Source: Planctomycetaceae bacterium
Lineage (GTDB): Bacteria; Planctomycetota; Planctomycetia; Pirellulales; Thermoguttaceae
Direction: 5' to 3'
DNA length: 64,000 nt
Assembly (NCBI GenBank): GCA_012719125.1
Contig: JAAYAY010000281.1
Location: forward strand, 1-64,000
Shown: positions 1 through 9,911 of the stretch, in pieces
Layout of the letters: the number at the start of each line of letters is the position of its first letter
Numbering within the stretch: the first letter of the stretch is position 1
Made by a program: the position numbers and the translations under genes
Notes under the pieces: generated by a model
What the model was told of the DNA's origin: nothing
Seen by the model: only the letters and a program-made list of their open reading frames with translations
The model's database searches: none

Positions 1-2465
1 ACGGCTCGTTCACCTACACGCCGCAAGCCAACTACCACGGCACCGACACCTTTACCTACAAGGCGAACGACGGAACCACCGATTCCGCCGCGGCCACGGT
101 AACCATTACGATCAACTCGATCAACGATGCGCCCCTGGCTGTCGCCGATTCCTACACGGTGAACGTCGGTGGAACCCTGACGACGACCACGACCAACGGC
201 GTACTGGCCAACGACACCGACGCCGACGGCAACGCGCTCACCGCCGCGGTCGTCACCCAGCCGACGCACGGCACCTTGACCTTCAATACGAACGGTACGT
301 TTACTTACACGCCGACGGCCGGTTATCGCGGCACCGACAGTTTCACCTACAAGGCGAACGACGGAAACGTCAATTCCGCCGCCGCGACCGTGACCATCAA
401 GGTCAATGCCGTCCCGGTGGCGGCCGGTGACAGCTTCTCCGTCAATGAAGACGCCGTTTTGACCGTGTCCGTCGCCAACGGGGTGCTCGTCAACGACACC
501 GACGCCGACAGCGACACGTTGACACCGACCGTGGTGACCCAACCCGCTCACGGTACGGTCTCCATGAACGCCAACGGCACGTTCACCTACACTCCGGCGG
601 CCAACTACCATGGTACGGACAGCTTCACCTACAAGGTGAACGACGGAACCGCCGACTCCGCCGATGCAACGGTGACGATCACGGTTGCCCCGGTCAACGA
701 CGCGCCGGTGGCTGCCGCCGACGCCTACTCCGTCGACGAAGACAATGTGCTGACGGTGGACGCAGCATCGGGCGTCCTCGACAACGACAGCGATGTGGAC
801 AGCACCACGGTTACGGCCGCCATCGTCACGCTACCCGCCCACGGGACCTTGTCGCTGGCCAATGACGGTTCCTTCACCTACACGCCGGCGGCCGATTACC
901 ACGGCACCGACACCTTCACCTACAAGGCAAATGACGGAACCGCCGAATCCGCCGAAGCGACCGTGACGATTACCGTCAACTCGGTCAACGACGTCCCGTC
1001 GGTGAACGACGATTCCTACAGCGTTCCGGTGGGCGGTTCGTTGACCGTGCAGGCCTCCTCGGGGGTCGCCGCCAACGATACGGACGCCGACGGCAATTCG
1101 CTCACGGTCTCCGTGGCGACCGGGCCCTCCAACGGCCAACTGACGCTCAACGCCGACGGTTCCTTCACCTACACGCCGAACGCCAGCTTCCACGGCACCG
1201 ACACCTTCACCTACACCGTCAACGACGGAACGGTCGATTCGGCCGTCGCCACGGTGACGATCGACGTGAATACCCTTGCCAACACCGTCAACGACGCCTA
1301 CACGATCGATGAAGACGGCACCCTGACCGTCGACGCCGACAACGGCGTGCTGAAGAACGACGGCGACGTGGACGGCGATACGCTCAGCGTCGCACTGGCA
1401 ACCGGTCCGAGCCACGGCACGCTGACCCTGAACACCGACGGTTCCTTCGAGTACAAACCCGAAGCCGACTTCCACGGCACGGACACCTTCACCTACGTGG
1501 TGAACGACGGATTCGGCGATTCGGCCGCAGCGACGGTGACGATTACCGTCAGCTCAATCAACGACGTTCCGGTGGCAAACGACGATTCCTACAGCGTTCC
1601 GGTGGGCGGCACCCTGACCGTGCAGGCTTCCTCGGGGGTCGCGGCCAACGATACGGACGCTGACGGCGATTCGCTCACGGTCTCCGTGGCGACCGGGCCC
1701 TCCAACGGCCAACTGACGCTCAACGCCGACGGCTCCTTCACCTACACGCCCAATGCCGACTTCCACGGTACCGATACCTTCACCTACACCGTCAACGACG
1801 GAACGGTCGATTCGGCCGTCGCCACGGTGACGATCGACGTGAATACCCTCGCCAACACCGTCAACGACGCGTACACGATCGCTGAAGACGGCACCCTGAC
1901 CGTCGACGCCGAAAACGGCGTGCTGACGAACGACAGCGACGTGGACGGCGATACGCTCAGCGTCGCACTGGCAACCGGGCCGAGCCACGGCACGCTGACC
2001 CTGAACACCGACGGTTCCTTCGAGTACAAACCCGAAGCCGACTTCCACGGCACGGACACCTTCACCTACGTGGTGAACGACGGATTCGGCAATTCGGCCG
2101 CAGCGACGGTGACGATTACCGTCAACCCGGTCAACGACGCCCCCGTGGTCGCCGACGACTCCTACGACGTGACTCCCAACGTCGTACTGAGTGTGGATGC
2201 CGCATCCGGCGTTCTGGCCAACGATAGCGACGCGGACGATGATTCGCTGGAGGTAACGCTCCTGCAGGGACCGGCCCACGGCACTCTGCTCATGAATGCC
2301 GACGGTTCCTTCACCTACACGCCCAACCAAGACTACGAAGGCCCCGATTCGTTCACCTACACGGTTGACGACGGAACGGTGGATTCGCTCGCCGCCACGG
2401 TCTCGCTGACCGTCGGCACGCAAGCGGCCGATGAGGCGCTGGCCGGCGAGGAGGATTGGACCTAG
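1..2465 (+). CDS. Tandem cadherin-like/Ig-like repeat protein, 5' end missing
   Basis: The reading frame is open from base 3, so the gene starts outside the window; the GTG at 159 is internal. About eight full repeats of roughly 94-97 residues plus one partial repeat follow each other, beginning near 147, 429, 720, 1011, 1293, 1584, 1866 and 2157. Each has DS/DAY at the start, an acidic NDxDxDGD-type loop, GPxHGTLTLNxDGSFTYTP and HGTDTFTYxVNDG. This matches the bacterial cadherin-like/VCBS-type family (Big_9 or cadherin_5 type), whose acidic loops are thought to bind calcium. Repeats 4-5 and 6-7 are a near-identical 573-bp duplication. The protein ends with a short acidic tail and no visible sorting signal. 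It is probably a large surface or secreted adhesin; the role is inferred. It converges on the BBP7 gene, with stops 5 bp apart. Confidence 0.85.
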   Translation, partial: GSFTYTPQANYHGTDTFTYKANDGTTDSAAATVTITINSINDAPLAVADSYTVNVGGTLTTTTTNGVLANDTDADGNALTAAVVTQPTHGTLTFNTNGTFTYTPTAGYRGTDSFTYKANDGNVNSAAATVTIKVNAVPVAAGDSFSVNEDAVLTVSVANGVLVNDTDADSDTLTPTVVTQPAHGTVSMNANGTFTYTPAANYHGTDSFTYKVNDGTADSADATVTITVAPVNDAPVAAADAYSVDEDNVLTVDAASGVLDNDSDVDSTTVTAAIVTLPAHGTLSLANDGSFTYTPAADYHGTDTFTYKANDGTAESAEATVTITVNSVNDVPSVNDDSYSVPVGGSLTVQASSGVAANDTDADGNSLTVSVATGPSNGQLTLNADGSFTYTPNASFHGTDTFTYTVNDGTVDSAVATVTIDVNTLANTVNDAYTIDEDGTLTVDADNGVLKNDGDVDGDTLSVALATGPSHGTLTLNTDGSFEYKPEADFHGTDTFTYVVNDGFGDSAAATVTITVSSINDVPVANDDSYSVPVGGTLTVQASSGVAANDTDADGDSLTVSVATGPSNGQLTLNADGSFTYTPNADFHGTDTFTYTVNDGTVDSAVATVTIDVNTLANTVNDAYTIAEDGTLTVDAENGVLTNDSDVDGDTLSVALATGPSHGTLTLNTDGSFEYKPEADFHGTDTFTYVVNDGFGNSAAATVTITVNPVNDAPVVADDSYDVTPNVVLSVDAASGVLANDSDADDDSLEVTLLQGPAHGTLLMNADGSFTYTPNQDYEGPDSFTYTVDDGTVDSLAATVSLTVGTQAADEALAGEEDWT

Positions 2466-2470
2466 CGCCC

Positions 2471-4000
2471 TTAGAAGCGTCCTTCAATTCCAAGGCTCAA
2501 ACCCTGAGCCCAGAATCCGTCGGAACGGAAGCTGAATTGCGGGTAGCGTACGCCTTCCCGGAGCGACTCGGGGGAAAGCTGCCGTTCGTCGACCGCCACA
2601 TCGATCTGGTCGCCGGGGCGAAGCACGTCGCTCAAGTACAGAAATGTGTAGCCGATCGTCAGATCGATCCCGTTTCCGAAAGCGCGTCTCAGTTTGACCC
2701 CCAGTTCCGTGGCTGCGGCGAGTTTGTCGCGCTCGTAACGCCCAATGTTCGTGTATTGCGTGAGGAGTCCTTCGTCGTTCACCGTGAATCCCGGGGGCGC
2801 CGTGGTCGTTATGGTCGTCTGACCGTCGATCGCAACCGTCGAACTGACGTTCCCGAGGGCCGCTTTCGCAAGCAATTCGAGAGACCAGCAATAGCCGATC
2901 TGCCGGCGAATTGCCATCCCCACCTCACTTCCATGAAAGCTGTTGCGCGTGTCGAATTCGTCGAACAGATCGTAGGTGGTGCCCGCAGGCACCGATTCGG
3001 TGTTCTCCTCAATCAGCAGCCCCTCTTCCAGTTGCAGCCAGCGATAGCCGACGAGCAGATCGATCTCGGCCCAGCACTCTCGTTGAACCGCCTGCCGGAA
3101 CAAGAGTTCTCCGCCGTCGAACTTGGTCGACGCAGTAACGGCAACGGCACCGGTGACCAGGCCGGGGCTGACGATCCAACGGACGTCTTCCTGCTCCTGG
3201 ACCGTGTTGTAGAAAGGACGGCCTAGGATCGCGTAATCCGCGTCGGAGGCCCCAAACGACGCCGTCCGCGTTCCGAGCATGAAGTAGGAGGCCTCCACTC
3301 CCTGCATCTGGCACGGATCGAGCCACATGCCAAGGGTGAACCGACCGCCGGAAACGGCGTCGGCTTCCAACCCGGAACCGCCGAAGAGAATCGAGGTGCC
3401 GGCCTGGTTCAGGATGCCCGTTGAGACCAGGGGCGGCGCGTTCATGCTGTCGGTCCACCATAGCAGATAGTCGGCAGTGCCGTAGAACCGCGGCGGCGGA
3501 CAGCAGGCCGCCGGAGACGCGGCGCAGGGCCCGCACCCGGTCGAACATGCGTCCCCGATCAACTCGGCTCCGGAATCATACATGTCTGCTCCGGGATCAT
3601 ACATAGGCGCGGCGTCGACGGCCGGATCGAGGGCCGGCGTCGGTTCATCGAAGCCAACGGCCAGAACTCGCGGCTGCGCTCCCGTCTCCTCGTTGTCCAG
3701 CAGTGCGCCCTCGAAGAGTTCCGCCGATTCTTTCAACGGTTCCTCTGCCGTGGCAGCCTTCACTTGCCTGTCCGTGCTGCGAGTCAAGAACGAAGTGACG
3801 TCGGGCAGAGACGAACGGAACACCCCGTCACTCTTTGGCTGCGAGTACTTCTGATAGGAGGGAACATAGCCGACCCATTTTCCCTTCTGGCGATAGGCCG
3901 TGTCTGGCGTCGCGGTCGCCGGTGTCTGGGCCGTAGCGGGGACGCTGAGGCCAATCAAGGTTATAAGCAAAGCTGCGATTGCCCGATTGCGGCGAAACAT
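2471..4000 (-). CDS. BBP7-family outer-membrane beta-barrel protein
   Basis: This 509-residue protein starts with a classical signal peptide (MFRRNRAIAALLITLIG, cleavage near ATAQ). The ATG at 4000 is chosen over an upstream in-frame ATG at 4192 because the signal peptide begins there and AAGGA lies about 9 bases before it. A linker of about 150 residues includes a cysteine-rich stretch (CSTGCGPCAASPAACCPP). Then comes the BBP7 hallmark: YGTADYLLWWTDSMNAPPLV, a GGSG segment, RFTLGMWLDP and alternating amphipathic strands to a C-terminal SLGIEGRF. BBP7 (putative beta barrel porin-7) is a family expanded in planctomycetes and predicted to sit in the outer membrane. The transported substrate is unknown. 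Family call confident, function inferred. Confidence 0.85.
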   Translation of the reverse strand: MFRRNRAIAALLITLIGLSVPATAQTPATATPDTAYRQKGKWVGYVPSYQKYSQPKSDGVFRSSLPDVTSFLTRSTDRQVKAATAEEPLKESAELFEGALLDNEETGAQPRVLAVGFDEPTPALDPAVDAAPMYDPGADMYDSGAELIGDACSTGCGPCAASPAACCPPPRFYGTADYLLWWTDSMNAPPLVSTGILNQAGTSILFGGSGLEADAVSGGRFTLGMWLDPCQMQGVEASYFMLGTRTASFGASDADYAILGRPFYNTVQEQEDVRWIVSPGLVTGAVAVTASTKFDGGELLFRQAVQRECWAEIDLLVGYRWLQLEEGLLIEENTESVPAGTTYDLFDEFDTRNSFHGSEVGMAIRRQIGYCWSLELLAKAALGNVSSTVAIDGQTTITTTAPPGFTVNDEGLLTQYTNIGRYERDKLAAATELGVKLRRAFGNGIDLTIGYTFLYLSDVLRPGDQIDVAVDERQLSPESLREGVRYPQFSFRSDGFWAQGLSLGIEGRF

Positions 4001-4478
4001 CCCCACATTCCTTTTCTTGAACGGACGTGTTCCCCTGAAATAGGTACCGCAAGTACATGCTCTCGCGATACGCTCTGCTATATCGGACATCTCACCTATA
4101 ATCGTTAAGGTTTTCCTGACAGGAAATATCCATACAAACCTCCCAAATATACAGAATGTCAATCTAGGAAATATCCCGATCCATGGGGCCATGCTGTGCC
4201 ATTGTCTTGCAGGCCTGGGTAATAGCCCGAGGAGGGATTTCTTCGTCCCCGTGCCGTATTTCGCTGGCCGTCATCGGCCTGCCGTTCCACGCATAGCCGG
4301 TCGCAAGGAGACCACGACGGCGACAGACGATTCCTGGAAGACCTCTGGGAGCAGGAGTGGGACACCGTGGTTGGAGAAGTCTCGCGCCCTGTCTCGTCAA
4401 ACATCGAGCCAGTGGGACCTCTGAACCTGCAACCCACTTGCGGGAGACGCACAAGGGAAGAGTTCTCTCCGGGGTCGC
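4001..4478. other. Intergenic region with possible regulatory repeats
   Basis: No convincing gene is seen in these 478 bases between the BBP7 gene and the ketoacyl synthase; the short open frames lack family motifs or good starts. The part proximal to BBP7 is AT-richer than its surroundings and holds the palindrome and direct repeats listed separately. Confidence 0.5.
4112..4176 (-). promoter_or_regulatory. Palindrome and paired direct repeats upstream of the BBP7 gene
   Basis: A 15-bp perfect inverted repeat TTTCCTGACAGGAAA lies at 4112-4126. The 11-mer AGGAAATATCC occurs at 4121-4131, overlapping the palindrome, and again at 4166-4176, 45 bp away. They lie 112-176 bp upstream of the BBP7 start in an AT-rich stretch, so they could be binding sites for a regulator of that gene. 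No clear -35/-10 pair was identified; the role is inference. Confidence 0.3.
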
Positions 4479-5750
4479 TTACGCGGCCTCTCGCCGCAAC
4501 TGGCCGAAGGAGCTTTGTGCTTCCGGCCACCGTCGAAGAGCGATTGCCGCCATCGTGCCACCAAAAGCGATCGAGACCTTGACGGCGTGTTCGAATTGGC
4601 CCGATCGTCCCACCAGCGGTATGCAGTCGAGATTGCAGTCCGGATCGGGATTGGTCAGGTTGACGGTGGGGGGGGCGAAGCCGTCGCGCAAGGCCAACGC
4701 TGTGACAGCCAATTCAACGCTTCCTGCCGCATTCACCAGGTGACCGAGCATCGACTTGGTGGAACTGACGAGCGTCGAGTCGGCTGCCGAGCCCATCGCG
4801 CTGCGGATTCCTCGCGTTTCGGCAATATCGTTGGATTGGGTCCCCGTGCCGTGGGCGTTGATGTAGCCGATGTCGCAGGGCGTCAGCCGGGCCTGTTTGA
4901 GCGTGGCCTTCAACAGGTAGGCCAAGGTTGGGCTTTCGGCGTCGATTCCGGTCACGTGATAGGCGTCTGCGACCATCCGGGCGCCGATCACTTCCGCATA
5001 GACGTTTGCGTCGCGTCGCCGGGCATGACTGAGCGTTTCGAGCACGAACATGGCGGCCCCCTCGCCCATGACGAAGCCGTTTCGACCACTGTCAAACGGC
5101 CGGGCTGCCTGAGCCGGGTCCTCGTGCTCCGCCAGAACCCGCATCTTGCTGAAACCTGCGGCAAAGAGCGGATCGATCGCCTCGGAACTGCCCGCCAGGG
5201 CGATGTCGCACTGCCCGTCCCGGATGGCCCGAACGGCCGACAGAATGTCGACCATTCCGCTGGCACAGGCCGACGAATGGCAAATTCGCGGACCGTACAG
5301 TCCGAAACGGTTGGCCACAATCGAGCAGCCGCTGTTCGGCAGGCACTGAGAACGCCAGTCGACCCACCCCTCGTCGGGGTCGTGAGGCTTTGCACCGAAC
5401 CAGCCGGTCCCAATCTCGCACATGTGGGCGCTCATCGCACAGCAGAACCGGTCGAAATCAATGCCCGAGTGATACACCCGGGCGTCGTCCAGAGCTTCGG
5501 CAGCGGCGTGCAGGGCCAGAGAGATCACTTTCAAGCGGCCGGGTTCTTCGGGCTCGTGGAAGACGGGGGCCGCGATCCTCAAGCACTCGGGCATGCCGTC
5601 TTCGGGACCGACCAATCGCACGCCGCTCACGCCGCCTCGCACTGCCTCCCAGACAGATTCCCGGTCATCGCCGACCGAGGCAATCATGCCGATGCCGGTG
5701 ATCACAATCGGGTCGCTGGAGTCCGGCGTTTGAGAGGGATGCACATCCAT
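4479..5750 (-). CDS. Beta-ketoacyl-ACP synthase (KAS I/II, FabF-like)
   Basis: The 423-residue length matches KAS II enzymes. The complete thiolase-fold catalytic set is visible: nucleophile Cys162 in CHSSACASG, His300 in INAHGTGTQSND, and Lys332/His337 in STKSMLGHLVNAAGS, with a typical glycine-rich C-terminal segment (IAFGGTMAAIAL). Such enzymes condense malonyl-ACP with an acyl chain. There is no adjacent acyl-carrier protein, ketoreductase or malonyltransferase, so this may be a secondary or specialised ketosynthase (lipid or polyketide-type) rather than the housekeeping fabF. It lies 218 bp downstream of the DUF1844 gene on the same strand; co-transcription with the pyrG cluster is possible but not shown. 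Confidence 0.85.
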   Translation of the reverse strand: MDVHPSQTPDSSDPIVITGIGMIASVGDDRESVWEAVRGGVSGVRLVGPEDGMPECLRIAAPVFHEPEEPGRLKVISLALHAAAEALDDARVYHSGIDFDRFCCAMSAHMCEIGTGWFGAKPHDPDEGWVDWRSQCLPNSGCSIVANRFGLYGPRICHSSACASGMVDILSAVRAIRDGQCDIALAGSSEAIDPLFAAGFSKMRVLAEHEDPAQAARPFDSGRNGFVMGEGAAMFVLETLSHARRRDANVYAEVIGARMVADAYHVTGIDAESPTLAYLLKATLKQARLTPCDIGYINAHGTGTQSNDIAETRGIRSAMGSAADSTLVSSTKSMLGHLVNAAGSVELAVTALALRDGFAPPTVNLTNPDPDCNLDCIPLVGRSGQFEHAVKVSIAFGGTMAAIALRRWPEAQSSFGQLRREAA

Positions 5751-5968
5751 GTGGAGCTACCGAGGTACAGCACGGTTGACGGCACTCGTTGCGACCGGCA
5801 GACGCCACCTTGCGTCGACTTGGCCGCCCGCGGCGGAATGTAGCAACCAACCCCCTTTGAGTCCAGAGAGGATGTTGTCGATACTGCCCCAAAACGCAGC
5901 AGCCAGAAAGTGAGAGGCTGCGGGCGACAAACAGGGAAGATAGGCAATCTGTCCAGCTATGGAACCGG

Positions 5969-6379
5969 CTAGCTCCCAGACTCGCCTGGAGCCTGGGAGA
6001 TCTGCACGTAGGCCATGCGGAGTTGGTGCAATGTGTCGTCGAGCAGGGCCGACTCGTCAGTCGTCCGATTTCCTTCGGTCTTCTCCTGCAACACCTGCAA
6101 CATGTCAATCAGGTGCTTCGCCTGGTTAAGAAGCCGTTGGGGCTTCTTCGTGAACGGATTGGGAATGATTCCCAACGAGACCATCACTTGGGTCGCCAAC
6201 GAACCGACAAGAATCTCAAGGGATGCCGGCGGGAAAGGGACGTCCTCCGCCGCGCCGGCGGCACCGTCTTCATCCGGTTTCTCGGCGGGGGAGTGTTTGA
6301 CGGTCTCCTTCTCTGCCTGAACGCGCGATTTCCAGTCCTCGTCGATGATGATCTTCTTCTCTTGCGATGGGTCGCTCAT
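5969..6379 (-). CDS. DUF1844 family protein
   Basis: A 136-residue protein: a charged N-terminal third ([19 protein letters not shown]), then the DUF1844 core with [36 protein letters not shown] and a C-terminal [15 protein letters not shown]1844 proteins are small, widespread in planctomycetes, acidobacteria and deltaproteobacteria, and have no established function. Its start codon overlaps the pyrG stop in an ATGA arrangement (6376-6379), so it is likely translationally coupled to CTP synthase. It has no signal peptide; cytoplasmic location is inferred. Confidence 0.85.
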   Translation of the reverse strand: MSDPSQEKKIIIDEDWKSRVQAEKETVKHSPAEKPDEDGAAGAAEDVPFPPASLEILVGSLATQVMVSLGIIPNPFTKKPQRLLNQAKHLIDMLQVLQEKTEGNRTTDESALLDDTLHQLRMAYVQISQAPGESGS

Positions 6380-8016
6380 GCCGTTTCCTCCGTCTTCGAT
6401 ATCCGCTCCGGCCGCTCCGCACGCCTGGCAACGGCCGCCTGAATGAAACCGTGGAAGAGAGGGTGAGACTTCGTGGGCTGCGACTTGAATTCAGGGTGAT
6501 ACTGGACCGCCACGAACCAGGGGTGATCCGTTAGTTCAACGACCTCCACCAGCGCGCCGTCCGGACTCGTACCGGTGACATGCAGGCCCTTTTCGGTGAA
6601 CAGGTCGCGGTACTCGTTATTGAATTCGTATCGGTGGCGGTGCCGTTCCGAGATGCTCTCCGTCCCATAACACCCAAATGCCTTGCCGGTTGTAGAGAGC
6701 CGCGTCGGCTGGGCTCCCAATCGCATGGTTCCCCCCTTGTCGGTGATCCTCTTCTGCTCATCCAACAGGCAGATGACCGGATGCGGAGTGTCCTTGAAAA
6801 ACTCCGTCGAATTGGCGTTGTCCATTCCGCACACGTTTCGTGCAAACTCGACCACGGCACACTGCATTCCGAGGCAGATGCCGAAGAACGGGATGCCCCG
6901 CTCTCGTGCGAAACGGACGGCATCCACCTTGCCTTCAATTCCTCGCTCGCCGAAACCGCCCGGCACCAGGATCCCGTCGACTCCCGCCAGCAGCCGTTCG
7001 GCCCCTTCCCTCTCGACGGCTTCACTGTGGATCCGCTGCACTCTCACCGTGGCCTTATTGGAAATGCCGGCATGGTCTAAGGACTCGTAGATCGATTTGT
7101 AGGCGTCGCGATGCTCCGCATACTTGCCCACCACGGCGATGCTGATCTCGTAGTCCGGGTTGCGCAGACGATGAATCAGATCTCGCCATATCGTCAGATC
7201 GAGTTCCCCCGCCCTGAGGCCCAACTTCTTGACGATCAACTGGTCGAGCTTGTGTTCGACCAGACTCAGCGGCACCTCGTAGATCGAGAAATCCTTGTCC
7301 TTCTCCTCGATCACGGCCTCGACCGGCACGTTGCAGAACAGGGCGATCTTGGCGCACTCTTCCTTCCCTAAAGAACGCTCCGTTCGGCAGATCAGAATGT
7401 CGGGTTGGATACCGATTTCTCGCAACTGGCCCACGGAATGCTGGGTCGGCTTTGTCTTCAGTTCTGCCGCCGCTTTCAGGTAAGGAATCAACGTCAAGTG
7501 AATGTAGAGGCAGTTCTCCGAACCGATGTCCAACGAGAATTGGCGGATGGCCTCGAGAAAGGGCTGGCTCTCGATGTCGCCCACCGTGCCGCCGATCTCC
7601 GTAATCACTACGTCGACGTCGTCCGACGCCAGCTTGCTGATGCAGCTCTTGATCTCGTTGGTGATGTGCGGAATGACCTGGACCGTCTGGCCCAGGTAGG
7701 CCCCCTGCCGCTCCTTGACGATGACCGATTGATAAATCTTCCCCGTCGTGTAATTGCTGTCGCGAGTCAGGGGGCTATTGGTGAATCGCTCGTAGTGCCC
7801 CAGATCGAGATCCGTCTCGCTCCCGTCATCGAGCACGTAAACCTCACCGTGTTGGTAAGGGCTCATCGTCCCGGGATCGACGTTGATGTAGGGGTCCAGC
7901 TTCTGCATGCGGACTGAGAGTCCGCGGTTTTCCAGAAGCATGCCGATGGAAGCGCTGGTAAGCCCCTTACCGAGGGAGCTGACGACCCCGCCGGTAACAA
8001 AGATGTGCTTGGTCAT
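6376..8016 (-). CDS. pyrG: CTP synthase
   Basis: CTP synthase aminates UTP to CTP using ATP and glutamine. The 546-residue protein matches the family length. The synthetase domain (about 1-270) opens with [18 protein letters not shown], with [20 protein letters not shown] and [13 protein letters not shown]. The class-I glutamine amidotransferase domain (about 290-530) has Cys381 in [15 protein letters not shown] and the His507/Glu509 pair in [13 protein letters not shown] 8016 is chosen because it gives the canonical N-terminus; the open frame extends to 8481 without similarity. The stop overlaps the DUF1844 start. kdsB lies 199 bp upstream on the same strand, and its enzyme consumes CTP. Confidence 0.97.
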   Translation of the reverse strand: MTKHIFVTGGVVSSLGKGLTSASIGMLLENRGLSVRMQKLDPYINVDPGTMSPYQHGEVYVLDDGSETDLDLGHYERFTNSPLTRDSNYTTGKIYQSVIVKERQGAYLGQTVQVIPHITNEIKSCISKLASDDVDVVITEIGGTVGDIESQPFLEAIRQFSLDIGSENCLYIHLTLIPYLKAAAELKTKPTQHSVGQLREIGIQPDILICRTERSLGKEECAKIALFCNVPVEAVIEEKDKDFSIYEVPLSLVEHKLDQLIVKKLGLRAGELDLTIWRDLIHRLRNPDYEISIAVVGKYAEHRDAYKSIYESLDHAGISNKATVRVQRIHSEAVEREGAERLLAGVDGILVPGGFGERGIEGKVDAVRFARERGIPFFGICLGMQCAVVEFARNVCGMDNANSTEFFKDTPHPVICLLDEQKRITDKGGTMRLGAQPTRLSTTGKAFGCYGTESISERHRHRYEFNNEYRDLFTEKGLHVTGTSPDGALVEVVELTDHPWFVAVQYHPEFKSQPTKSHPLFHGFIQAAVARRAERPERISKTEETA

Positions 8017-8215
8017 CAAAACACCGTGCTGGCTGAAGCAGATGGGAGAAATGCCGAGACCACTGGCGGGAGCCCGCCGCCTTCTCCTAACACCCCACCA
8101 CGGCACGACTTGTGTCGCGATGAAGCGTGCCCGCCGGGCAGGCGGCAGCTCGAACCAAGCAATGCATTCTACCGAGCAGTCAGGACTTCCACAAACCACC
8201 ACCATGGCGGGGAGA

Positions 8216-8998
8216 CTATGCCGACCGCCGCCGCTCCACGAACCGGCGATAGTCGGCCGGCGTGTCAATCCCAAACGTCGGCTCGTCGACCACTCCGACC
8301 ACGATCGTGTGCCCGGCTGCCAATACGCGCAACTGTTCGAGCCGCTCGGTTTGTTCGATTCGTGCGGGCGGCATCTGGGCCAGCCGCAGAAGAAAGTCGC
8401 GCCGATAGGCGTAGAGCCCCACGTGCTGGTGGAACAGCGGCGGATCGGCCGCCAGCAGCGAATCGTCCCACTCGCGGGCACACGGGATTGGGCTGCGGCT
8501 AAAGTACATCGCCCGATTCCGCCCGTCGAATACCACCTTGACGCAGGCCGGATCCAGGAGCTGTTCGCGGCTGCGAATCGGCGTGGCCAGCGTCGACATG
8601 ACCGCGTCCGGCTGCTCTTCCAGCAACCCGATCACCAGATCGATCGACTCGCCGGCCAGATCGGGCTCGTCTCCTTGCACGTTGACGATGATGTCGGTCC
8701 CCTCCATCTGCCGTGCCACCTCGGCGACCCGGTCGGTGCCGCTGGGGGCGTCCGGATCGGTCATCACGGCGCGACCGCCGAACGCACAAACGGCATCGAA
8801 GATCTCCTGGTGGTCGCAGGCAACACACACGCCCTCAGGACGCCGCGCCCTCTCGGCCGCGTGGTAGGTGTGCTCGATGAGCGTCCGGCCTGTTTCGTCG
8901 AGCAACAGCTTGCGGGGCAACCGCGTGGATGCAAGTCGAGCCGGAATAACGATTTGGCTGGTGGCGTGAACGCGCAACCGGGGGGTGAGCTGCGACAT
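8216..8998 (-). CDS. kdsB: 3-deoxy-manno-octulosonate cytidylyltransferase (CMP-Kdo synthetase)
   Basis: KdsB activates Kdo as CMP-Kdo for LPS core synthesis. The 260-residue protein has the family signature [13 protein letters not shown] (18-30), [23 protein letters not shown] (106-112) and [12 protein letters not shown], and ends with [15 protein letters not shown] 8998 is preferred to an upstream in-frame start at 9106 because GGAGG sits 10 bases before it and homology begins just after it. Its presence supports an LPS- or Kdo-containing outer membrane. It is followed by pyrG on the same strand, a pairing also known in Chlamydiae. Confidence 0.95.
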   Translation of the reverse strand: MSQLTPRLRVHATSQIVIPARLASTRLPRKLLLDETGRTLIEHTYHAAERARRPEGVCVACDHQEIFDAVCAFGGRAVMTDPDAPSGTDRVAEVARQMEGTDIIVNVQGDEPDLAGESIDLVIGLLEEQPDAVMSTLATPIRSREQLLDPACVKVVFDGRNRAMYFSRSPIPCAREWDDSLLAADPPLFHQHVGLYAYRRDFLLRLAQMPPARIEQTERLEQLRVLAAGHTIVVGVVDEPTFGIDTPADYRRFVERRRSA

Positions 8999-9195
8999 CG
9001 GCGGTGGTCCTCCATGACTTGAAAGGAGACCGCCACTATTTACCCGATCCGCCCACATTGGCAAAGCCCGATTTCCGACTGCCTGGAGGGGTCCCGGAGG
9101 GGTCAAGAATCTCAGAATCTGGGCGAATCACTTGTGTTGGCTGCCTCTCTCACGGGACACGCGGCAACCCCTTTCTTTTTGTCAGGTTTGTCAGC

Positions 9196-9549
9196 ATGAG
9201 CCTCGGTCCGTTTCGGATTTCAGCACGCACGGAGCGGTGGAATGTCTTCACGTGTCTGGTGTTTGCCGCCATCTGCGCCGGCATCGTCGCCTTGGTCGCC
9301 GTTTGCACGCCGCTCGACAGCCTTTGGTGGGACGGGATCTGCACTGTTCTCCGTGCGATGGCAGAACCGGAAATAGCCCGTCTCCGACCAACTCAGCAAC
9401 TAGGCGTCTATCTCGTCGGTCTCTTGTTCCTGGCATTCCTGTTTCTTGCCGCGCTCATGACGGTATTGCTACCTGCCGTGGCCGCCATGGTCTGGATCAC
9501 CAGACGCACCTCACCGCGTGCAGACGGTCGCTCCAGAGGCCGCAGATGA
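9196..9549 (+). CDS. Small hypothetical two-TM membrane protein
   Basis: A 117-residue frame with two hydrophobic segments (about 18-42 and 72-103), separated by a polar stretch (LDSLWWDGICTVLRAMAEPEIARLRPTQQ is its approximate extent, split here by context), and an Arg-rich tail (RRTSPRADGRSRGRR). No family is recognised. The reading frame extends upstream to 9004, but that part overlaps the kdsB 5' region on the other strand, so ATG 9196 is used; no strong ribosome site precedes it. Hydrophobicity supports a real protein, but a chance frame cannot be excluded. Confidence 0.45.
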   Translation: MSLGPFRISARTERWNVFTCLVFAAICAGIVALVAVCTPLDSLWWDGICTVLRAMAEPEIARLRPTQQLGVYLVGLLFLAFLFLAALMTVLLPAVAAMVWITRRTSPRADGRSRGRR

Positions 9550-9712
9550 GGGCCCGACGTCCCCCGGGCCGCCCCGAAGGACGCTCGCAACTCCAGGGGC
9601 ACGCCCGGCCCCTGATGGGAAACCTCAGTCGCCGTGCCGTGCGCGAGGACGCGAACCTTTCGACCGGGGCCGCCGTCCCAGGAAGGGCCGGATTCTACCG
9701 CCGTAATCGCAA

Positions 9713-9733
9713 CACCCACCCAAGGGGTGGGTG
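9713..9733. terminator. Perfect 9-bp stem-loop
   Basis: CACCCACCC at 9713-9721 and GGGTGGGTG at 9725-9733 form a perfect 9-bp stem with a 3-base loop. There is no U-tract, so it is not a canonical intrinsic terminator. It lies after the small membrane-protein gene and just before a likely ilvB promoter, so it may insulate the two units. Confidence 0.35.
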
Positions 9734-9751
9734 AAGAGCCGGTCGGCTACC

Positions 9752-9780
9752 TTGGACCCGACCCTCTCGGGGTATATACT
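9752..9780 (+). promoter_or_regulatory. Probable sigma70-type promoter of ilvB
   Basis: TTGGAC (9752-9757) and TATACT (9775-9780) are separated by exactly 17 bases, close to the TTGACA-N17-TATAAT consensus. The start codon at 9912 implies a leader of about 125 bases. Prediction from sequence only. Confidence 0.45.
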
Positions 9781-9911
9781 ACACTGCTTCGGGAAGACCC
9801 CGCCGAGGCACGTAGCGACGTGGCCGTGCCTGGTCTGAAGAACACCTATTTCGTGCCCGCCAGTTCGGGCGAGTTCACCTTTTGTCCGTGTCCAAATTGG
9901 AGGAATGCTCC

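Noticed and set aside
9004-9195. Longer N-terminus for the small membrane protein
   Set aside because: This part lies over the kdsB leader on the opposite strand and lacks hydrophobic or conserved character; the start was placed at 9196.
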